A stretch of DNA of 64,000 nt from Pseudolactococcus reticulitermitis (GCF_002260845.1 NZ_BEDT01000001.1:496001-560000), one strand, 5' to 3'. Counted from the stretch's first letter, positions 1-9,680 are shown. Translations and numbers: made by a program. Notes: generated by a model from the letters alone, not told the origin.

Positions 1-1
1 C

Positions 2-421
2 ATTGACCTCGGTAAATCAAGCATTGTCTTAACTATCGTTGCAGGTATCTTCTACTTCGGTCAAAGTTACATCTCAACGATTGGCATTGATGAAGAACAG
101 AAGAAACAAATGAAAACGATGATGTTCATGAGTCCTTTGATGATTGTCTTCTTCTCATTCAGCTCCCCTGCCGGTGTGACCCTTTACTGGGTTATCGGTG
201 GTATCTTCGGTATCATCCAGCAAGTGATTGTGACCTTTATCATCAAACCTCACTTACGTGAGAAAATTGACAAAGAATTTGAAGCCAACCCACCTATTGT
301 CAAAACGGCTGGCTTGAAAGATGTGACACCTCAAAATGTTGCCAAAGCCAAACAAGACTTTAACAGCGCCATTTCAAGTGGTCATAAGAAAAATCGGAAT
401 GCTGGTAAGCAACGCAAATAA
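2..421 (+). CDS. yidC: YidC/Oxa1-family membrane protein insertase, C-terminal part (5' truncated by window edge)
   Basis: The open frame runs in from the window edge (first complete codon at base 2) to a TAA at 419-421. The visible part has a hydrophobic segment, the sequence MKTMMFMSPLMIVFFSFSSP, and a second hydrophobic stretch containing GVTLYWVIGGIFGIIQQ. This is the typical last pair of membrane helices of YidC/OxaA insertases, followed by a lysine-rich cytoplasmic tail. The family inserts and folds membrane proteins together with or beside SecYEG. The start and signal peptide lie outside the window, so whether this is the YidC1 or YidC2 paralogue is not determined. Confidence 0.9.
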   Translation: MDLGKSSIVLTIVAGIFYFGQSYISTIGIDEEQKKQMKTMMFMSPLMIVFFSFSSPAGVTLYWVIGGIFGIIQQVIVTFIIKPHLREKIDKEFEANPPIVKTAGLKDVTPQNVAKAKQDFNSAISSGHKKNRNAGKQRK

Positions 422-428
422 GCGCTGA

Positions 429-487
429 CTAACACTAAAAAGCGATGTCGTCTGAATAAATCAGATGACATCGCTTTTTAGTGTTAG
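429..487. terminator. Bidirectional rho-independent terminator between yidC and the convergent GNAT gene
   Basis: A long inverted repeat has arms CTAACACTAAAAAGCGATGT and its complement around a short AATAAA-type loop. A-rich and T-rich sides flank it. It begins 8 bases after the yidC stop and ends 12 bases before the convergent gene's stop, so it can serve both. Confidence 0.85.
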
Positions 488-498
488 AAAAAAATCTA

Positions 499-912
499 TC
501 AAAGTCGTTTCACTAAATAATATCTCGACGTCCCCACATAAGGCACGTCTTTTAATTCGCCAAAGACTGTAAAGCCAAGTTTTTCATAAAATCCCCGTGC
601 TTGGAAATCTTGCGTGTTGAGCGTTATAGTCGTCACATCTTGTTCAATCGCTTTCTCTTGTGCAACCATCATCAATTTTGTCGCTAACTTTTGATGACGA
701 TAGCCTTTTTCAATCGCTAATAGACTGATATGCATGACATCATGCCAAATGGTGCAAGTCAAACCACCCGCAAACTGTTCTTGGACATTGATGCTCCAAG
801 CATATTTTTCAGTAACACTTGGCTCATGCCCTGTTTGTTCAACTTCATAAGCTTCAAGTATTTGCATTAAGACACTTTCTGTTTGTTCAAAATCTTGCTC
901 ATGTATCAGCAT
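499..912 (-). CDS. GNAT-family N-acetyltransferase
   Basis: A small acetyltransferase of about 137 residues. It shows the GNAT core: a beta strand HISLLAIEKGYRHQKLATKL carrying the acetyl-CoA loop (Q/RxxGxG-like, here degenerate as YRHQKLA), then the C-terminal motif ARGFYEKLGFTVFGE. I place the start at 912 because GAGGGAGGG lies directly upstream. The longer frame to 960 would overlap tsaD by 17 bases and has no better site. The substrate is unknown. It follows tsaD on the same strand and may be the last gene of the tsaB-rimI-tsaD group. Confidence 0.75.
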   Translation of the reverse strand: MLIHEQDFEQTESVLMQILEAYEVEQTGHEPSVTEKYAWSINVQEQFAGGLTCTIWHDVMHISLLAIEKGYRHQKLATKLMMVAQEKAIEQDVTTITLNTQDFQARGFYEKLGFTVFGELKDVPYVGTSRYYLVKRL

Positions 913-943
913 TTGCCCTCCCTCATCAAGCCAACTTATCCAA

Positions 944-1960
944 TCAGTCCAATGTCTCAAAACTCAAACTAGGTCGTGCATTTAAGTCTAGTCCTGCTAG
1001 ATGGCCTTGGTTGTACTCGCAGACACTGGCATAGGCTATCATGCCCGCATTATCGCCACACAGTCTAAGCGGTGGAATGACCACATCAATGTCTGTGATT
1101 TCAGCGGCTAAACGTTCACGTAAGCCATGATTTGCTGCGACGCCACCTGCGACCACTAGCATTTTCACTGGAAATTGCTGTAAGGCTGTTTTCGTTTTAG
1201 CCATTAAAACGTCCATGACCGCTGCTTGAAAACTTGCGGAGAGGTCTTTTTTATCAAGGGTCTGACCCTTTTGCTCCGCATTGTGGACGGTGTTAATAAA
1301 GGCAGATTTGAGACCTGAAAAGCTAAACTCAAGGGCGGGATCGTCGTGTTTCATCATGGCACGCGGAAAATTAAAGACATCTTGACCTTGATGCGCCAAG
1401 GCATCAATTTCTTTCCCTGCAGGATAAGTCAAGTTCATCACCCGACCAACCTTATCATAGGCTTCGCCAACGGCATCATCACGCGTTTCGCCAATAATTT
1501 TATAATCACCGGGTGCTGCCACATAGACAAGCTCGGTATGACCGCCACTGACAAGCAAAGCCATGAGCGGAAAGTCAAGCGGTTTAACCTGACGCGCCGC
1601 CCATAAATGTCCCGCCATGTGATTGACTGGGACAAGGGGCAAGTGATTGGCCCAAGCAAAAGCCTTGGCTGCAGCAACACCCACTAAGAGCGCGCCAACA
1701 AGACCTGGCCCTTCAGTAACGGCAACCGCTGTCAAGTCAGATGGTGTGATCTCAGCTTCTGCCAAGGCTTCATTGATACAGGCTGTGATGACTTCGACAT
1801 GATGACGGCTGGCCACTTCTGGCACGACACCGCCAAAACGTTTGTGACTTTCGATTTGACTCGCAATCACGTTGCTTAACAGCTCTTGACCATTTTTCAA
1901 GACCGCAACACTGGTCTCATCACAGGAAGTCTCAAAAGCTAATATATACTGTTCTGTCAT
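944..1960 (-). CDS. tsaD: tRNA N6-threonylcarbamoyladenosine biosynthesis protein TsaD (Kae1/Gcp)
   Basis: A 338-residue protein of normal family length. It transfers the threonylcarbamoyl group from TC-AMP to A37 of ANN-decoding tRNAs, with TsaB and TsaE. The ASKHA fold signatures are visible: N-terminal [11 protein letters not shown], the metal-binding HMAGH at residues 114-118, [11 protein letters not shown] near 137 and [10 protein letters not shown] near 218. Its ATG overlaps the stop of the rimI-like gene upstream by 4 bases, and tsaB is two genes further up, so the t6A genes look co-transcribed. A GAGAG-type ribosome site precedes the start. Confidence 0.97.
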   Translation of the reverse strand: MTEQYILAFETSCDETSVAVLKNGQELLSNVIASQIESHKRFGGVVPEVASRHHVEVITACINEALAEAEITPSDLTAVAVTEGPGLVGALLVGVAAAKAFAWANHLPLVPVNHMAGHLWAARQVKPLDFPLMALLVSGGHTELVYVAAPGDYKIIGETRDDAVGEAYDKVGRVMNLTYPAGKEIDALAHQGQDVFNFPRAMMKHDDPALEFSFSGLKSAFINTVHNAEQKGQTLDKKDLSASFQAAVMDVLMAKTKTALQQFPVKMLVVAGGVAANHGLRERLAAEITDIDVVIPPLRLCGDNAGMIAYASVCEYNQGHLAGLDLNARPSLSFETLD

Positions 1961-2403
1961 TTTTCTCTCTTCATTAAAATCGCATCTTCTTGCGGATTTT
2001 GATAGTAATCCTTTCGCTGATAATAGGCTTCAAACTCAAATTTTTCATATAACTTGCGGGCTTTTTCATTTGAGGCACGAACTTCTAGGAAAACTTTGCC
2101 GTCAAGTTCTGCCAGTTGTTCAAGTAATAAACTGGCAATCCCTTGCGACTGATAGGCTTTAGCAACAGCGATATTGGTAATTTCAATCTCATCCATGACG
2201 ACTGACAGCGCTAGAAAACCGAGGACTTTCTGATCTTCTGAAAAAGCCAGATAATAGACCGTCTCTTCACGTAAAAGATCCACAAAAGTCTGCTCAAATG
2301 TCCAAGGAGAAACGTCGTATAACTCATCTAAAATTGCCTGAATCTCTACCGCAAAATCGCGATAACAGTCTGTCAAAAAATTAAGTTGTCTAATGCTAAT
2401 CAT
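1957..2403 (-). CDS. rimI: Ribosomal-protein-alanine-type N-acetyltransferase (RimI-like)
   Basis: A 148-residue GNAT protein. It carries [20 protein letters not shown], then [20 protein letters not shown] (acetyl-CoA loop QSQGIA), [20 protein letters not shown], and a tail ending in [10 protein letters not shown]. This is the RimI pattern. RimI acetylates the N-terminus of ribosomal protein S18 in the classical case; in Firmicutes the target is less certain. It overlaps genes on both sides by 4 bases (ATGA), which points to translational coupling in the tsaB-tsaD operon. Of the two adjacent RimI-like genes this one is the closer match in length. Confidence 0.85.
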   Translation of the reverse strand: MISIRQLNFLTDCYRDFAVEIQAILDELYDVSPWTFEQTFVDLLREETVYYLAFSEDQKVLGFLALSVVMDEIEITNIAVAKAYQSQGIASLLLEQLAELDGKVFLEVRASNEKARKLYEKFEFEAYYQRKDYYQNPQEDAILMKREK

Positions 2404-2984
2404 ACAGCTCGTTTATCACTTGTCGGCGCTAATGCCTTAACCATCCACAGTCCGTCTAGTTGATTGTCATAGTAGCCGGGTAAGATTTCTTTTGTCTCAA
2501 AGCCTAACTTCCGATACATGGCTTGGGCGGGTAGATTATCTCTTTTCACTTCTAACGTCAGTGAGTCAACGCCCAGTTGTCGCATCAATTCTGCCAGTCT
2601 TTTGACAAGATTTGACCCGATCCCTTGACGTTGGTAGGCGCTATACACGCCTAGATTTGACAAGTGAACCGAATTTTTCTCAGGCACGACACGCGCCCCG
2701 ATAAAGCCAACGATTTTACCGTCAGCTTCAGCTGTGAGAAAAATCGCCAGATCATTGGTCATAATCTCATGCTCAAAATGCGAAAACGTCCACGGTGTGT
2801 CACCCGCATAGACATCGCGCTCAATCGCCAGAAAACTCACGATATCCTCACGCTCAGCAATCCGATAGCGCGCTTGCCCCATCACCACATCCAAATCAAC
2901 ATCATCAAAAGCGCGATACTGCCGAAAATCCTGACCTTCAAATTTTTTGGATATAGTGTGTATCATTGCCTTGATTTTCTGCAT
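2400..2984 (-). CDS. Second RimI-like GNAT N-acetyltransferase
   Basis: A 194-residue GNAT protein with the RimI-style core: FLAIERDVYAGDTPWTFSHF, HLSNLGVYSAYQRQGIGSNL (acetyl-CoA loop QRQGIG) and PAQAMYRKLGFETKEILPGY. The roughly 35-residue N-terminal extension relative to the neighbour is basic and has no recognised domain. The start at 2984 has GGAG four bases upstream and overlaps the end of tsaB by 47 bases. A later ATG at 2882 would remove the extension but has a poor ribosome site. Two rimI-like genes between tsaB and tsaD suggest duplication followed by divergence. The substrate is unknown. Confidence 0.8.
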   Translation of the reverse strand: MQKIKAMIHTISKKFEGQDFRQYRAFDDVDLDVVMGQARYRIAEREDIVSFLAIERDVYAGDTPWTFSHFEHEIMTNDLAIFLTAEADGKIVGFIGARVVPEKNSVHLSNLGVYSAYQRQGIGSNLVKRLAELMRQLGVDSLTLEVKRDNLPAQAMYRKLGFETKEILPGYYDNQLDGLWMVKALAPTSDKRAV

Positions 2985-3645
2985 GTGTCTCCAACCATTT
3001 TTCTTCTGCTTCTACTTTTTTCAAATATTCTGGGACAAATGCGTCCACATTGACTGGCTCATAACCTGCGCCCAAGCGCGCGATTTGATAGGCGTTAGGC
3101 AACCTGCGCTCAGCATTTTCCACAAACTTGGCTTGCGGTAAGATCTGTGCAATCAGCTCCCGAAAGTTTGCCAGCTCACCTGTAAAGTACAGGTCTTGCT
3201 CGTTTTTCAGTGTCTCCAACAACTGTTCTAATGCCATATGCTGCTCTTGACTGACGCTTGTCCCATTTTCATAAATGCCAGCATAGACATTCTGCCGTCT
3301 GGCGTCAATCAGGGGAACAACTTTGCCTGTGACAGTAACATTTGCCGCAATCGCAGCTAGGCTTGACACGCCAACAAGGTCGATGCCAAGGGTGCTAGCC
3401 AAGGTTTTAGCCGTCGTGACGGCAATCCGGAGTCCTGTATAGCTGCCGGGGCCTTGTGCCACAGCGATTCTGTCCAGTTCTTCGGGCCGAATCGCAGCGT
3501 TTGTCATCAGAAAGTCAATCGCTGGCATCAGCGTTATACTGTGATTTTTCTTGATGTTTAAATCAATCTTCCCAAGCAGGTGCTCGTCTTCTGTCAATGC
3601 GACAGACAACGCCTGACTTGAGGTGTCAAAAGCTAATAGTTTCAT
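2938..3645 (-). CDS. tsaB: tRNA threonylcarbamoyladenosine biosynthesis protein TsaB
   Basis: A 235-residue ASKHA-fold protein that partners TsaD and TsaE in t6A synthesis. It shows the N-terminal LLAFDTSSQALSVAL, then KKNHSITLMPAIDFLM, and the family hallmark AVAQGPGSYTGLRIAVTTAK at residues 61-80. The C-terminal half is short and variable, as usual for TsaB. It is first in a - strand cluster that reads tsaB, GNAT, rimI, tsaD, GNAT. It lies back to back with rpoY, with about 170 bases between the two starts. The ribosome site is weak (AAGAA next to the ATG). Confidence 0.95.
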   Translation of the reverse strand: MKLLAFDTSSQALSVALTEDEHLLGKIDLNIKKNHSITLMPAIDFLMTNAAIRPEELDRIAVAQGPGSYTGLRIAVTTAKTLASTLGIDLVGVSSLAAIAANVTVTGKVVPLIDARRQNVYAGIYENGTSVSQEQHMALEQLLETLKNEQDLYFTGELANFRELIAQILPQAKFVENAERRLPNAYQIARLGAGYEPVNVDAFVPEYLKKVEAEEKWLETHAENQGNDTHYIQKI

Positions 3646-3713
3646 TTCTTGCGGTGTCTTCCTAAGGTTTACAGCCTGACTTATCGTGTTAATCTGGTTG
3701 AGATGTGTGCAGG

Positions 3714-3742
3714 TTGAATATATTACTATTTTATGCTAAAAT
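3714..3742 (+). promoter_or_regulatory. Promoter of rpoY-rnjA
   Basis: TTGAAT at 3714-3719, a 17-base spacer, and TAAAAT at 3737-3742 preceded by TGC (extended -10). The predicted start of transcription is near 3749, giving a leader of about 68 bases before rpoY. Confidence 0.75.
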
Positions 3743-3816
3743 TTAAGTAATTGCAATAATGCGACCTGTATTAAAGGTGCACCTGTAAAAATATACAATT
3801 ATACTGGAGAAAAAAC

Positions 3817-4047
3817 ATGCTTTTCAAAGTCTTTTATCAAGAAACTAAAAAACGTAGCCCTAAACGCGAAACAACACACTCACTCTACTTAGAGCTTGAT
3901 ACAACTGACGTGCGTCAAGGTGTCATTCAAGCCCGCGAAATTATGCGTGACAATACCGATTGCCATGTTGAATTTATCGACGCCATCAGCGATGCACAAG
4001 CCGCATACGAGAAAGAATCTGCAGGCTTTAACATCACAACCTTTTAA
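3817..4047 (+). CDS. rpoY: DNA-directed RNA polymerase epsilon subunit RpoY
   Basis: A 76-residue acidic/basic protein starting MLFKVFYQETKKRSPKRETT, with LYLELDTTDVRQGVIQARE and CHVEFIDAISDAQAAYEKES in the middle. This is the conserved pattern of the small Firmicutes RNA polymerase subunit epsilon (older names YkzG, DUF1447). It binds core RNA polymerase near the secondary channel and resembles phage Gp2 in fold. TGGAG lies 8 bases before the ATG. It sits directly before rnjA, the conserved arrangement in Firmicutes, with a short terminator-like hairpin in between. Confidence 0.93.
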   Translation: MLFKVFYQETKKRSPKRETTHSLYLELDTTDVRQGVIQAREIMRDNTDCHVEFIDAISDAQAAYEKESAGFNITTF

Positions 4048-4057
4048 GCAACCTTAC

Positions 4058-4086
4058 AACTTGTGAGATTCGTCACAAGTTTTTTC
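4058..4086 (+). terminator. Short terminator/attenuator hairpin between rpoY and rnjA
   Basis: ACTTGTGA (4059-4066), a GATTCG loop and TCACAAGT (4073-4080), followed directly by TTTTTT. Because rnjA begins 50 bases downstream with no obvious promoter of its own, it probably terminates only part of the transcripts and sets the rpoY to rnjA ratio. Confidence 0.7.
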
Positions 4087-4135
4087 ATAAACCCAAAAAT
4101 ATATCATACAAAATAAAAAATTAGAAAAGAGAAAG

Positions 4136-5833
4136 ATGACTACTAACAGCTACACCACTCTAAACATCAAACCCGATGAAGTCGCGGTTTTCGCCATTGG
4201 CGGACTCGGCGAAATCGGTAAAAACACTTACGGTGTCGAATACCAAGATGAGATTATCATCGTTGATGCCGGCATCAAATTCCCAGAAGACGATTTGCTC
4301 GGGGTTGACTATGTCATTCCTGATTACAGCTATATCGTTGAAAATCAAGACCGTATCAAGGGTGTTTTTATCACCCATGGTCACGAAGACCATATCGGTG
4401 GCATTCCTTTTCTGCTTAAACAAGCCAATGTGCCGATTTATGCTGGCCCCTTATCCCTTGCCTTAATCCGCGGTAAACTTGAAGAACACGGTCTCTTGCG
4501 TGATGCCAAACTCTTTGAAATTCACCCTGATGATACGATTGCTTTCAAACATTTAAAACTGTCATTCTTCCGCACCACTCACTCAATTCCTGAGCCTATC
4601 GCCATGGTCATTGATACACCGCAGGGTAAAATCGTTGCCACGGGTGACTTTAAGTTTGACTTTACACCCGTTGGCGAACCTGCTGACTTGCACCGTATGG
4701 CTGCGCTTGGCGAGGAAGGCGTGCTCCTGCTCCTTTCTGACTCGACAAATGCTGAGATTCCAACTTTCTCACATTCTGAAAAAGTGGTCGGCGCGTCTAT
4801 TCAAAAAATCTTTGAGCGCATCGAAGGTCGGATTATCTTCGCCTCATTTGCCTCAAATATCTTCCGTTTACAACAAGCCGTTGAGGGTGCCGTTAAGACT
4901 GGTCGTAAAATCGTTGTCTTTGGTCGTTCAATGGAGAAAGCCATTGTCAATGGGATTGAACTTGGTTATATCAAAGCACCAAAAGATACCTTTATCGAAC
5001 CTGGCGAGGTCAATCAATACCAACCCCATGAATTACTAATCATGTGTACTGGCTCACAGGGTGAACCAATGGCTGCGCTCAGTCGTATCGCCAATGGCAT
5101 GCACCGTTTTGTGACCTTGCAAATGGGCGACACCGTTGTCTTCTCGTCTAATGCCATTCCCGGCAATACCCATGGCGTTAATCAGCTGATTAACCGTATC
5201 GCTGAGGCGGGTGCTAAGGTCATCTATGGTAAGATGAACAATATTCACACGTCCGGTCATGGTGGTCAGCAAGAGCAGAAACTCATGCTCCGCTTGATTA
5301 AGCCGAAATATTTCATGCCCGTCCATGGCGAATATCGGATGCTGAAAATCCATGCTGGGCTTGCCCAAGATACGGGTGTGCCGAAAGACAACTGTTTCAT
5401 TTTTGAAAATGGTGATGTTCTGGCACTGACCGCTGATTCTGCACGTCCTGCAGGTCACTTCAATGCCCAAGATACCTACGTCGATGGCAATGGGATCGGC
5501 GATATCGGCAATGCTGTCCTTCGCGATCGTCATGAATTGTCAGAAGATGGTGTCGTCCTTGCCGTTGCGACGGTTGACTTCAAGAGCAAGATGATTTTAG
5601 CGGGGCCTGATATGCTCAGCCGTGGCTTCATCTATATGCGTGAGTCTGGCGATTTGATTCGCTCAGGCCAACGTGTCTTGTTCAATGCCATTCGTAAAGC
5701 CATGACTGATGAAAATGCCAATGAGGCTAGTGTGGCACGCGCGATGACTGAAGCGATTAAGCCTTTCTTCTATCGTGAGTTAGAACGTGAACCGATTATT
5801 ATTCCGATGGTCTTGACACCTGATAAGAAATAA
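4136..5833 (+). CDS. rnjA: Ribonuclease J1
   Basis: A 565-residue metallo-beta-lactamase/beta-CASP ribonuclease with 5' exonuclease and endonuclease activity, central to mRNA decay and rRNA maturation in Firmicutes. It carries the zinc motif HGHEDHIGG at residues 81-89, RTTHSIPE near 148, [10 protein letters not shown] near 168, the beta-CASP block ([32 protein letters not shown] near 375, MPVHGE near 393) and a C-terminal domain. The length is typical of RNase J1. The ribosome site (GAAAAGAGAAAG) is purine-rich but weak. It is followed by a strong terminator. Confidence 0.97.
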   Translation: MTTNSYTTLNIKPDEVAVFAIGGLGEIGKNTYGVEYQDEIIIVDAGIKFPEDDLLGVDYVIPDYSYIVENQDRIKGVFITHGHEDHIGGIPFLLKQANVPIYAGPLSLALIRGKLEEHGLLRDAKLFEIHPDDTIAFKHLKLSFFRTTHSIPEPIAMVIDTPQGKIVATGDFKFDFTPVGEPADLHRMAALGEEGVLLLLSDSTNAEIPTFSHSEKVVGASIQKIFERIEGRIIFASFASNIFRLQQAVEGAVKTGRKIVVFGRSMEKAIVNGIELGYIKAPKDTFIEPGEVNQYQPHELLIMCTGSQGEPMAALSRIANGMHRFVTLQMGDTVVFSSNAIPGNTHGVNQLINRIAEAGAKVIYGKMNNIHTSGHGGQQEQKLMLRLIKPKYFMPVHGEYRMLKIHAGLAQDTGVPKDNCFIFENGDVLALTADSARPAGHFNAQDTYVDGNGIGDIGNAVLRDRHELSEDGVVLAVATVDFKSKMILAGPDMLSRGFIYMRESGDLIRSGQRVLFNAIRKAMTDENANEASVARAMTEAIKPFFYRELEREPIIIPMVLTPDKK

Positions 5834-5841
5834 GTGATAAC

Positions 5842-5881
5842 AAAAGCCCTACAAACGTCTGATAGGTTTGTAGGGCTTTTT
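5842..5881 (+). terminator. Rho-independent terminator of rnjA (probably bidirectional)
   Basis: AAAAGCCCTACAAAC, a 9-base loop, GTTTGTAGGGCTTTT and then more T. No separate terminator is evident after the convergent ROK kinase gene, so this hairpin may serve both directions. Confidence 0.85.
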
Positions 5882-6010
5882 ATTGGCTTTTGTTGACCTT
5901 GGCAATCCTAACTCATCAAGCCTTTCAGAGCCATCAACTACGATTGGTTTCTCTTACAGAGATTCAATTTTTCACAAGACCAGTTTTATAACTAGCTTTA
6001 CTCAGTGGCT

Positions 6011-6877
6011 TTAAGTTTTATGTCTCAATTCCTTTAATGCCAAAGCAAAATTACCTAACGTTGCAGCACCATTATTGGCAATTGATGTGACTTGTAAATA
6101 GTCTTCCAGTGGTGGCGTCATAACATAACCATTTAATAAGGCTTTGAAGTGCGTTCTGACACGTGTCATCATATGCTCTTGTGCCATCACACCGCCACCA
6201 AAAATAAGCTTGCTTGGTGCTAAAGTTAAAGTTGCTGATATAGCTGCTTGGGCAATATAATAAGCTTGAATGTCCCAAACTTCTGAATCCAGTGCAATAT
6301 CTTCGCCAGAAATACCCGTACGTGCTTTAAGACTGGGGCCTGAGGCGACACCTTCTAAACAATCTCCATGAAAGGGGCAAATTCCTTTAAATGCCAAATC
6401 TTTTGGGTGGCGTTTAACAAATTGATGCCCCATTTCTGCATGGGAGATGCCACCAATGAATTGACCTTGCTGAATCGCCGCCGCACCGATGCCAGTTCCA
6501 ATAGTAAAATAGACCAAATTTTGGATTCCTTGTGCAATCAGCTCGCCATAAGCAGAGGCATTAACGTCTGTTGTAAAGTACATTGGCACAGCCAATTGAG
6601 ATTTCAAAAAGCCCATAACATCCGTATTAGACCAATGAGGTTTAGGGGTTGTCGTCATATAGCCGTAAGTTTTTGACTCACGAATCATATCAATTGGACC
6701 GAATGAGCCAACCCCAATCGCGGCAACGTCATATTGTTTAAAATAATCAATGGCTTGCTGTAAAGTCTCCCCCGGCGTAGTTGTTGGAAAGTTAATTGAG
6801 TTTTGCACTTCAAATTTTTCATCGCCTACCGAGCAGACGAATTTTGTACCACCCGCTTCAATACTACCTAGTAACAT
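6011..6877 (-). CDS. ROK-family sugar kinase (fructokinase type)
   Basis: A 288-residue sugar kinase. It has the N-terminal phosphate loop LLGSIEAGGTKFVCSVGDE, an IGVGSFGPIDM segment, the ATP-binding NLVYFTIGTGIGAAAIQQG, and the ROK zinc site HQFVKRHPKDLAFKGICPFH followed by GDCLEG. This zinc-site form is typical of ScrK/GmuE-type fructokinases, which phosphorylate fructose and sometimes mannose. It is the last gene of the PTS operon, after the GH1 gene. Its likely role is to phosphorylate the free hexose released from an imported disaccharide phosphate; that is inference from context. AGGAGG lies upstream of the ATG. Confidence 0.85.
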   Translation of the reverse strand: MLLGSIEAGGTKFVCSVGDEKFEVQNSINFPTTTPGETLQQAIDYFKQYDVAAIGVGSFGPIDMIRESKTYGYMTTTPKPHWSNTDVMGFLKSQLAVPMYFTTDVNASAYGELIAQGIQNLVYFTIGTGIGAAAIQQGQFIGGISHAEMGHQFVKRHPKDLAFKGICPFHGDCLEGVASGPSLKARTGISGEDIALDSEVWDIQAYYIAQAAISATLTLAPSKLIFGGGVMAQEHMMTRVRTHFKALLNGYVMTPPLEDYLQVTSIANNGAATLGNFALALKELRHKT

Positions 6878-6931
6878 TTTTCACTTTTCCTCCTAGTTAT
6901 CACAGCCTATTACTTAAAAATGATCAATACG

Positions 6932-8353
6932 CTACTTCTCCATCTCAGAATCTGAAATCTCAAGACTTGATGTCTTCGAAAGTTCTCTAAAAAAATAGGC
7001 TGACTTTTTCAAAGCCTTTTCTTGCGTATGGTAATTAACAGAAATTAAACCATAACGATTTCGATAGGAATTACGCCAGCTAAAGCAATCAATAGGGGCC
7101 CAAAGGTGGTAGCCAAAACAATTTGCGCCTGTTTCTATCGCCTGATACAGATAGTAAAGATGTTCTTTAATAAAGGTTATCCGATAGGCATCGTGAATCA
7201 TCCCATCCTCAGCTAAATAGCGTTCTTCTTGACTGACCCCCATGCCATTTTCTGACACAAACCAGGCGATATTACCATAATTTTCTTGAATATTTTGAGC
7301 AATATCGAAAAGTGCTTTAGGATATATTTCCCAACCTTTATCAACGTTCATTCGAACACCACGTTTGTCATAGGCTTCAAAATATTTATTGGGTAACCAA
7401 TCAACAGCAAGCGAATCTGATGAATATCTGGGTGCCTGCGCCCTATTGGGATGATAAAAATTGATGCCTAAATAGTCCACTGTGTTTTGCCGAATGATTT
7501 CTAGTTCCTCTTTCGAACTGGTCCAGATAACCTCATCCCTTGTTAAAATATCGACTAGCTCTCTTGGAAATTCGCCATTGACCGAAGCATCCATAAATAA
7601 CCGATTTTGCCATAAATCTGCAAAATGGGCTGCAGCTTGGTCACTTTCAGAAGTCGTCGCAGGATAGTTAGGGGTGAGATTAAGGACAATACCGATTTTC
7701 CCGTCAGGATGCTGATTAACCTGACGAAATGCTGCAATAGCTTTTGAAGAGGCAAGCTGCAAATTATAGGCAACTTGTACAGCTTTTCGGCCATCGACAA
7801 TATCTGGATAATGAAATTGATAGAGGTAACCACCTTCAACCACCACCATCGGTTCATTATGTGTCACCCAATCCGATACCCGATCAGAAAACAGGTCAAA
7901 ACATTTTTCTGCAAATGCCACATATAGCTCAACAACCTGTTTAGACTCCCAACCTCCATAACGATGCAGAAGTGCGACTGGTAAATCAAAGTGGTGCAAA
8001 TTAATAACAGGTCTAATCCCATTTTTGATAAATTCATCAATGACGGCATTATAAAAACTGACCGCTTCTGAATTGACCGTCCCTGTTTCTAAATCATCAA
8101 TGAGTCGTGTCCATTGGATTGATGTTCTGACGGAATTTAAGCCTGCTGCTTTCATCAGGGCAATATCTTGTTTGAAATCATGATAGAAATTTGATGCTGT
8201 ATCTGGACCAATACCGTGCCAAAAATGCTCTGGAAATTTCTCAAAATCATAATCAAAGATATTGGCATGTGACTTCTGAAATCGACCTTCTGTTTGTGGG
8301 CCAGATGTCGCAGCACCCCACCAAAAGTTTTTTGGAAATTCAAGTCTTGTCAT
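6932..8353 (-). CDS. 6-phospho-beta-glucosidase, glycoside hydrolase family 1
   Basis: A 473-residue GH1 enzyme. It has the N-terminal signature FPKNFWWGAATSGPQTEG, the acid/base Glu167 in THNEP and the nucleophile Glu368 in SENGMG. Near the C-terminus ALKKSAYFFREL matches the phosphate-binding loop seen in 6-phospho enzymes. It hydrolyses PTS-imported 6-phospho-beta-glucosides in the cytoplasm. It lies between the EIIC and ROK kinase genes on the same strand, with about 43 and 54 bases between them, so the three form one catabolic operon. Cellobiose or an aryl-glucoside is the likely substrate class; which one cannot be read from the sequence. Confidence 0.93.
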   Translation of the reverse strand: MTRLEFPKNFWWGAATSGPQTEGRFQKSHANIFDYDFEKFPEHFWHGIGPDTASNFYHDFKQDIALMKAAGLNSVRTSIQWTRLIDDLETGTVNSEAVSFYNAVIDEFIKNGIRPVINLHHFDLPVALLHRYGGWESKQVVELYVAFAEKCFDLFSDRVSDWVTHNEPMVVVEGGYLYQFHYPDIVDGRKAVQVAYNLQLASSKAIAAFRQVNQHPDGKIGIVLNLTPNYPATTSESDQAAAHFADLWQNRLFMDASVNGEFPRELVDILTRDEVIWTSSKEELEIIRQNTVDYLGINFYHPNRAQAPRYSSDSLAVDWLPNKYFEAYDKRGVRMNVDKGWEIYPKALFDIAQNIQENYGNIAWFVSENGMGVSQEERYLAEDGMIHDAYRITFIKEHLYYLYQAIETGANCFGYHLWAPIDCFSWRNSYRNRYGLISVNYHTQEKALKKSAYFFRELSKTSSLEISDSEMEK

Positions 8354-8396
8354 ACATCTTCTTTCTATTTTGTTTGATATGAGGCGATTGATAACG

Positions 8397-9680
8397 TTAG
8401 TCTTCCTTTATTTTATCTACCATCATCAAGAACGGTAGATAGATTAAACCAACGACAATCATCTGCACAATTTGAAGTAGACTTCCCATGATTGAATTGG
8501 TCGCAAGAAATCCTGAAATAACTGCTGGCATTGTCCAAGGGACTTGTGCCCCAGTTGTCAGTGGGACAATACCTGAGGCAAAGCCGGCATAAGCAATGAT
8601 GACTGATACAATCGGCGCAAGCAACCATGGAATGAATAGTGAGGCATTCATAACCATTGGTAGCCCGAAAATAACTGGCTCATTGACATTAAATATTCCT
8701 GGTGCAATGGCTAAGCGTGCCACTTCTTTATACTGTTTCTTGGTCATAATGATCATAATCAAAATCAAGACAATCAAGGTTGAGCCTGAACCGCCTAATG
8801 ATACTGTGAAAGTATCCATAAATGATTTTGTGACAATGTGACCGTGTTCTTGAAGGGTCGCATTTCCTTTTTTAAGTAATTCAGCATTATCAAGACCATT
8901 TGTTTGCCAAAATGGCTCAAAAACAGAGTTGACAATAACCTGACCATGGAGACCAAAAAACCAAAGAAATTGAACAAAGAAGATGGCAATAACTGTCCCG
9001 ACTAATGATGTCCCAAGACCTGTCAGTGGTTTTTGGATGATATTGTAAATCACATCATGCAAATTTGTATCAAAAACACCAATCATCACGGCATTCCCAA
9101 TTAAAAATGGTAAAAGTGTTCCCAAAACTGGAATCAGGGCTGAAAAAGATTTAGCAACGGCAGGCGGTACACCATCAGGCATGGTAATCACAAGACCTTT
9201 TTGGGTCAAGTAAACATAAACTTTTGCCGCTAAAAAGGCTGCAATCATACCCAGAAACATCCCTTTAGCGCCAAGTCTATCTAGTGATAATAAACCAGTC
9301 GCTTGAATTTCTTTTTTCCCATCCATAACCGTCATGAAAAAGGGTGTTAAAATCAGAAATGATGCGAGTGAAACGACTGCGCCAAAAATGGCTTCAACTT
9401 CTTTAGCTTTTGAAAAATAATAGCCTATCCCTAATGTGACAAATACGGTCATAATTGACATCGTCGCATTTTGACCATTACCAAACAAATTTGAAAACTG
9501 TGTTTTAACTGAATCCGACCAAAATGGTAAATTGTTAAAGACGACGATAAAGGAGCCAAACATTGTGAGTGGAAAACTGAGCATAAAAGCATCTCGGAGT
9601 ACCGTCAAATACAGGTTAGCACCGATTTTTTGAGCAATTGGTGCTATTTTGGCACCGAGTGCATCCATAAAGTGATTCAT
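8397..9680 (-). CDS. PTS sugar transporter EIIC, lactose/cellobiose family
   Basis: A 427-residue membrane permease with about ten hydrophobic segments. Family marks are the N-terminal amphipathic MDALGAKIAPIAQKIGANLY, VLRDAFMLSFPLTMFGSFIV, the cytoplasmic-loop motif IFNVNEPVIFGLPMVMNASL near residue 330, and the final VDKIKED. It imports and phosphorylates beta-glucosides with EIIA and EIIB subunits that are not in this window, so these must come from elsewhere in the genome. GGAGG lies 6 bases before the ATG. It is the first gene of the operon, behind a promoter overlapped by a cre site. Confidence 0.92.
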   Translation of the reverse strand: MNHFMDALGAKIAPIAQKIGANLYLTVLRDAFMLSFPLTMFGSFIVVFNNLPFWSDSVKTQFSNLFGNGQNATMSIMTVFVTLGIGYYFSKAKEVEAIFGAVVSLASFLILTPFFMTVMDGKKEIQATGLLSLDRLGAKGMFLGMIAAFLAAKVYVYLTQKGLVITMPDGVPPAVAKSFSALIPVLGTLLPFLIGNAVMIGVFDTNLHDVIYNIIQKPLTGLGTSLVGTVIAIFFVQFLWFFGLHGQVIVNSVFEPFWQTNGLDNAELLKKGNATLQEHGHIVTKSFMDTFTVSLGGSGSTLIVLILIMIIMTKKQYKEVARLAIAPGIFNVNEPVIFGLPMVMNASLFIPWLLAPIVSVIIAYAGFASGIVPLTTGAQVPWTMPAVISGFLATNSIMGSLLQIVQMIVVGLIYLPFLMMVDKIKED

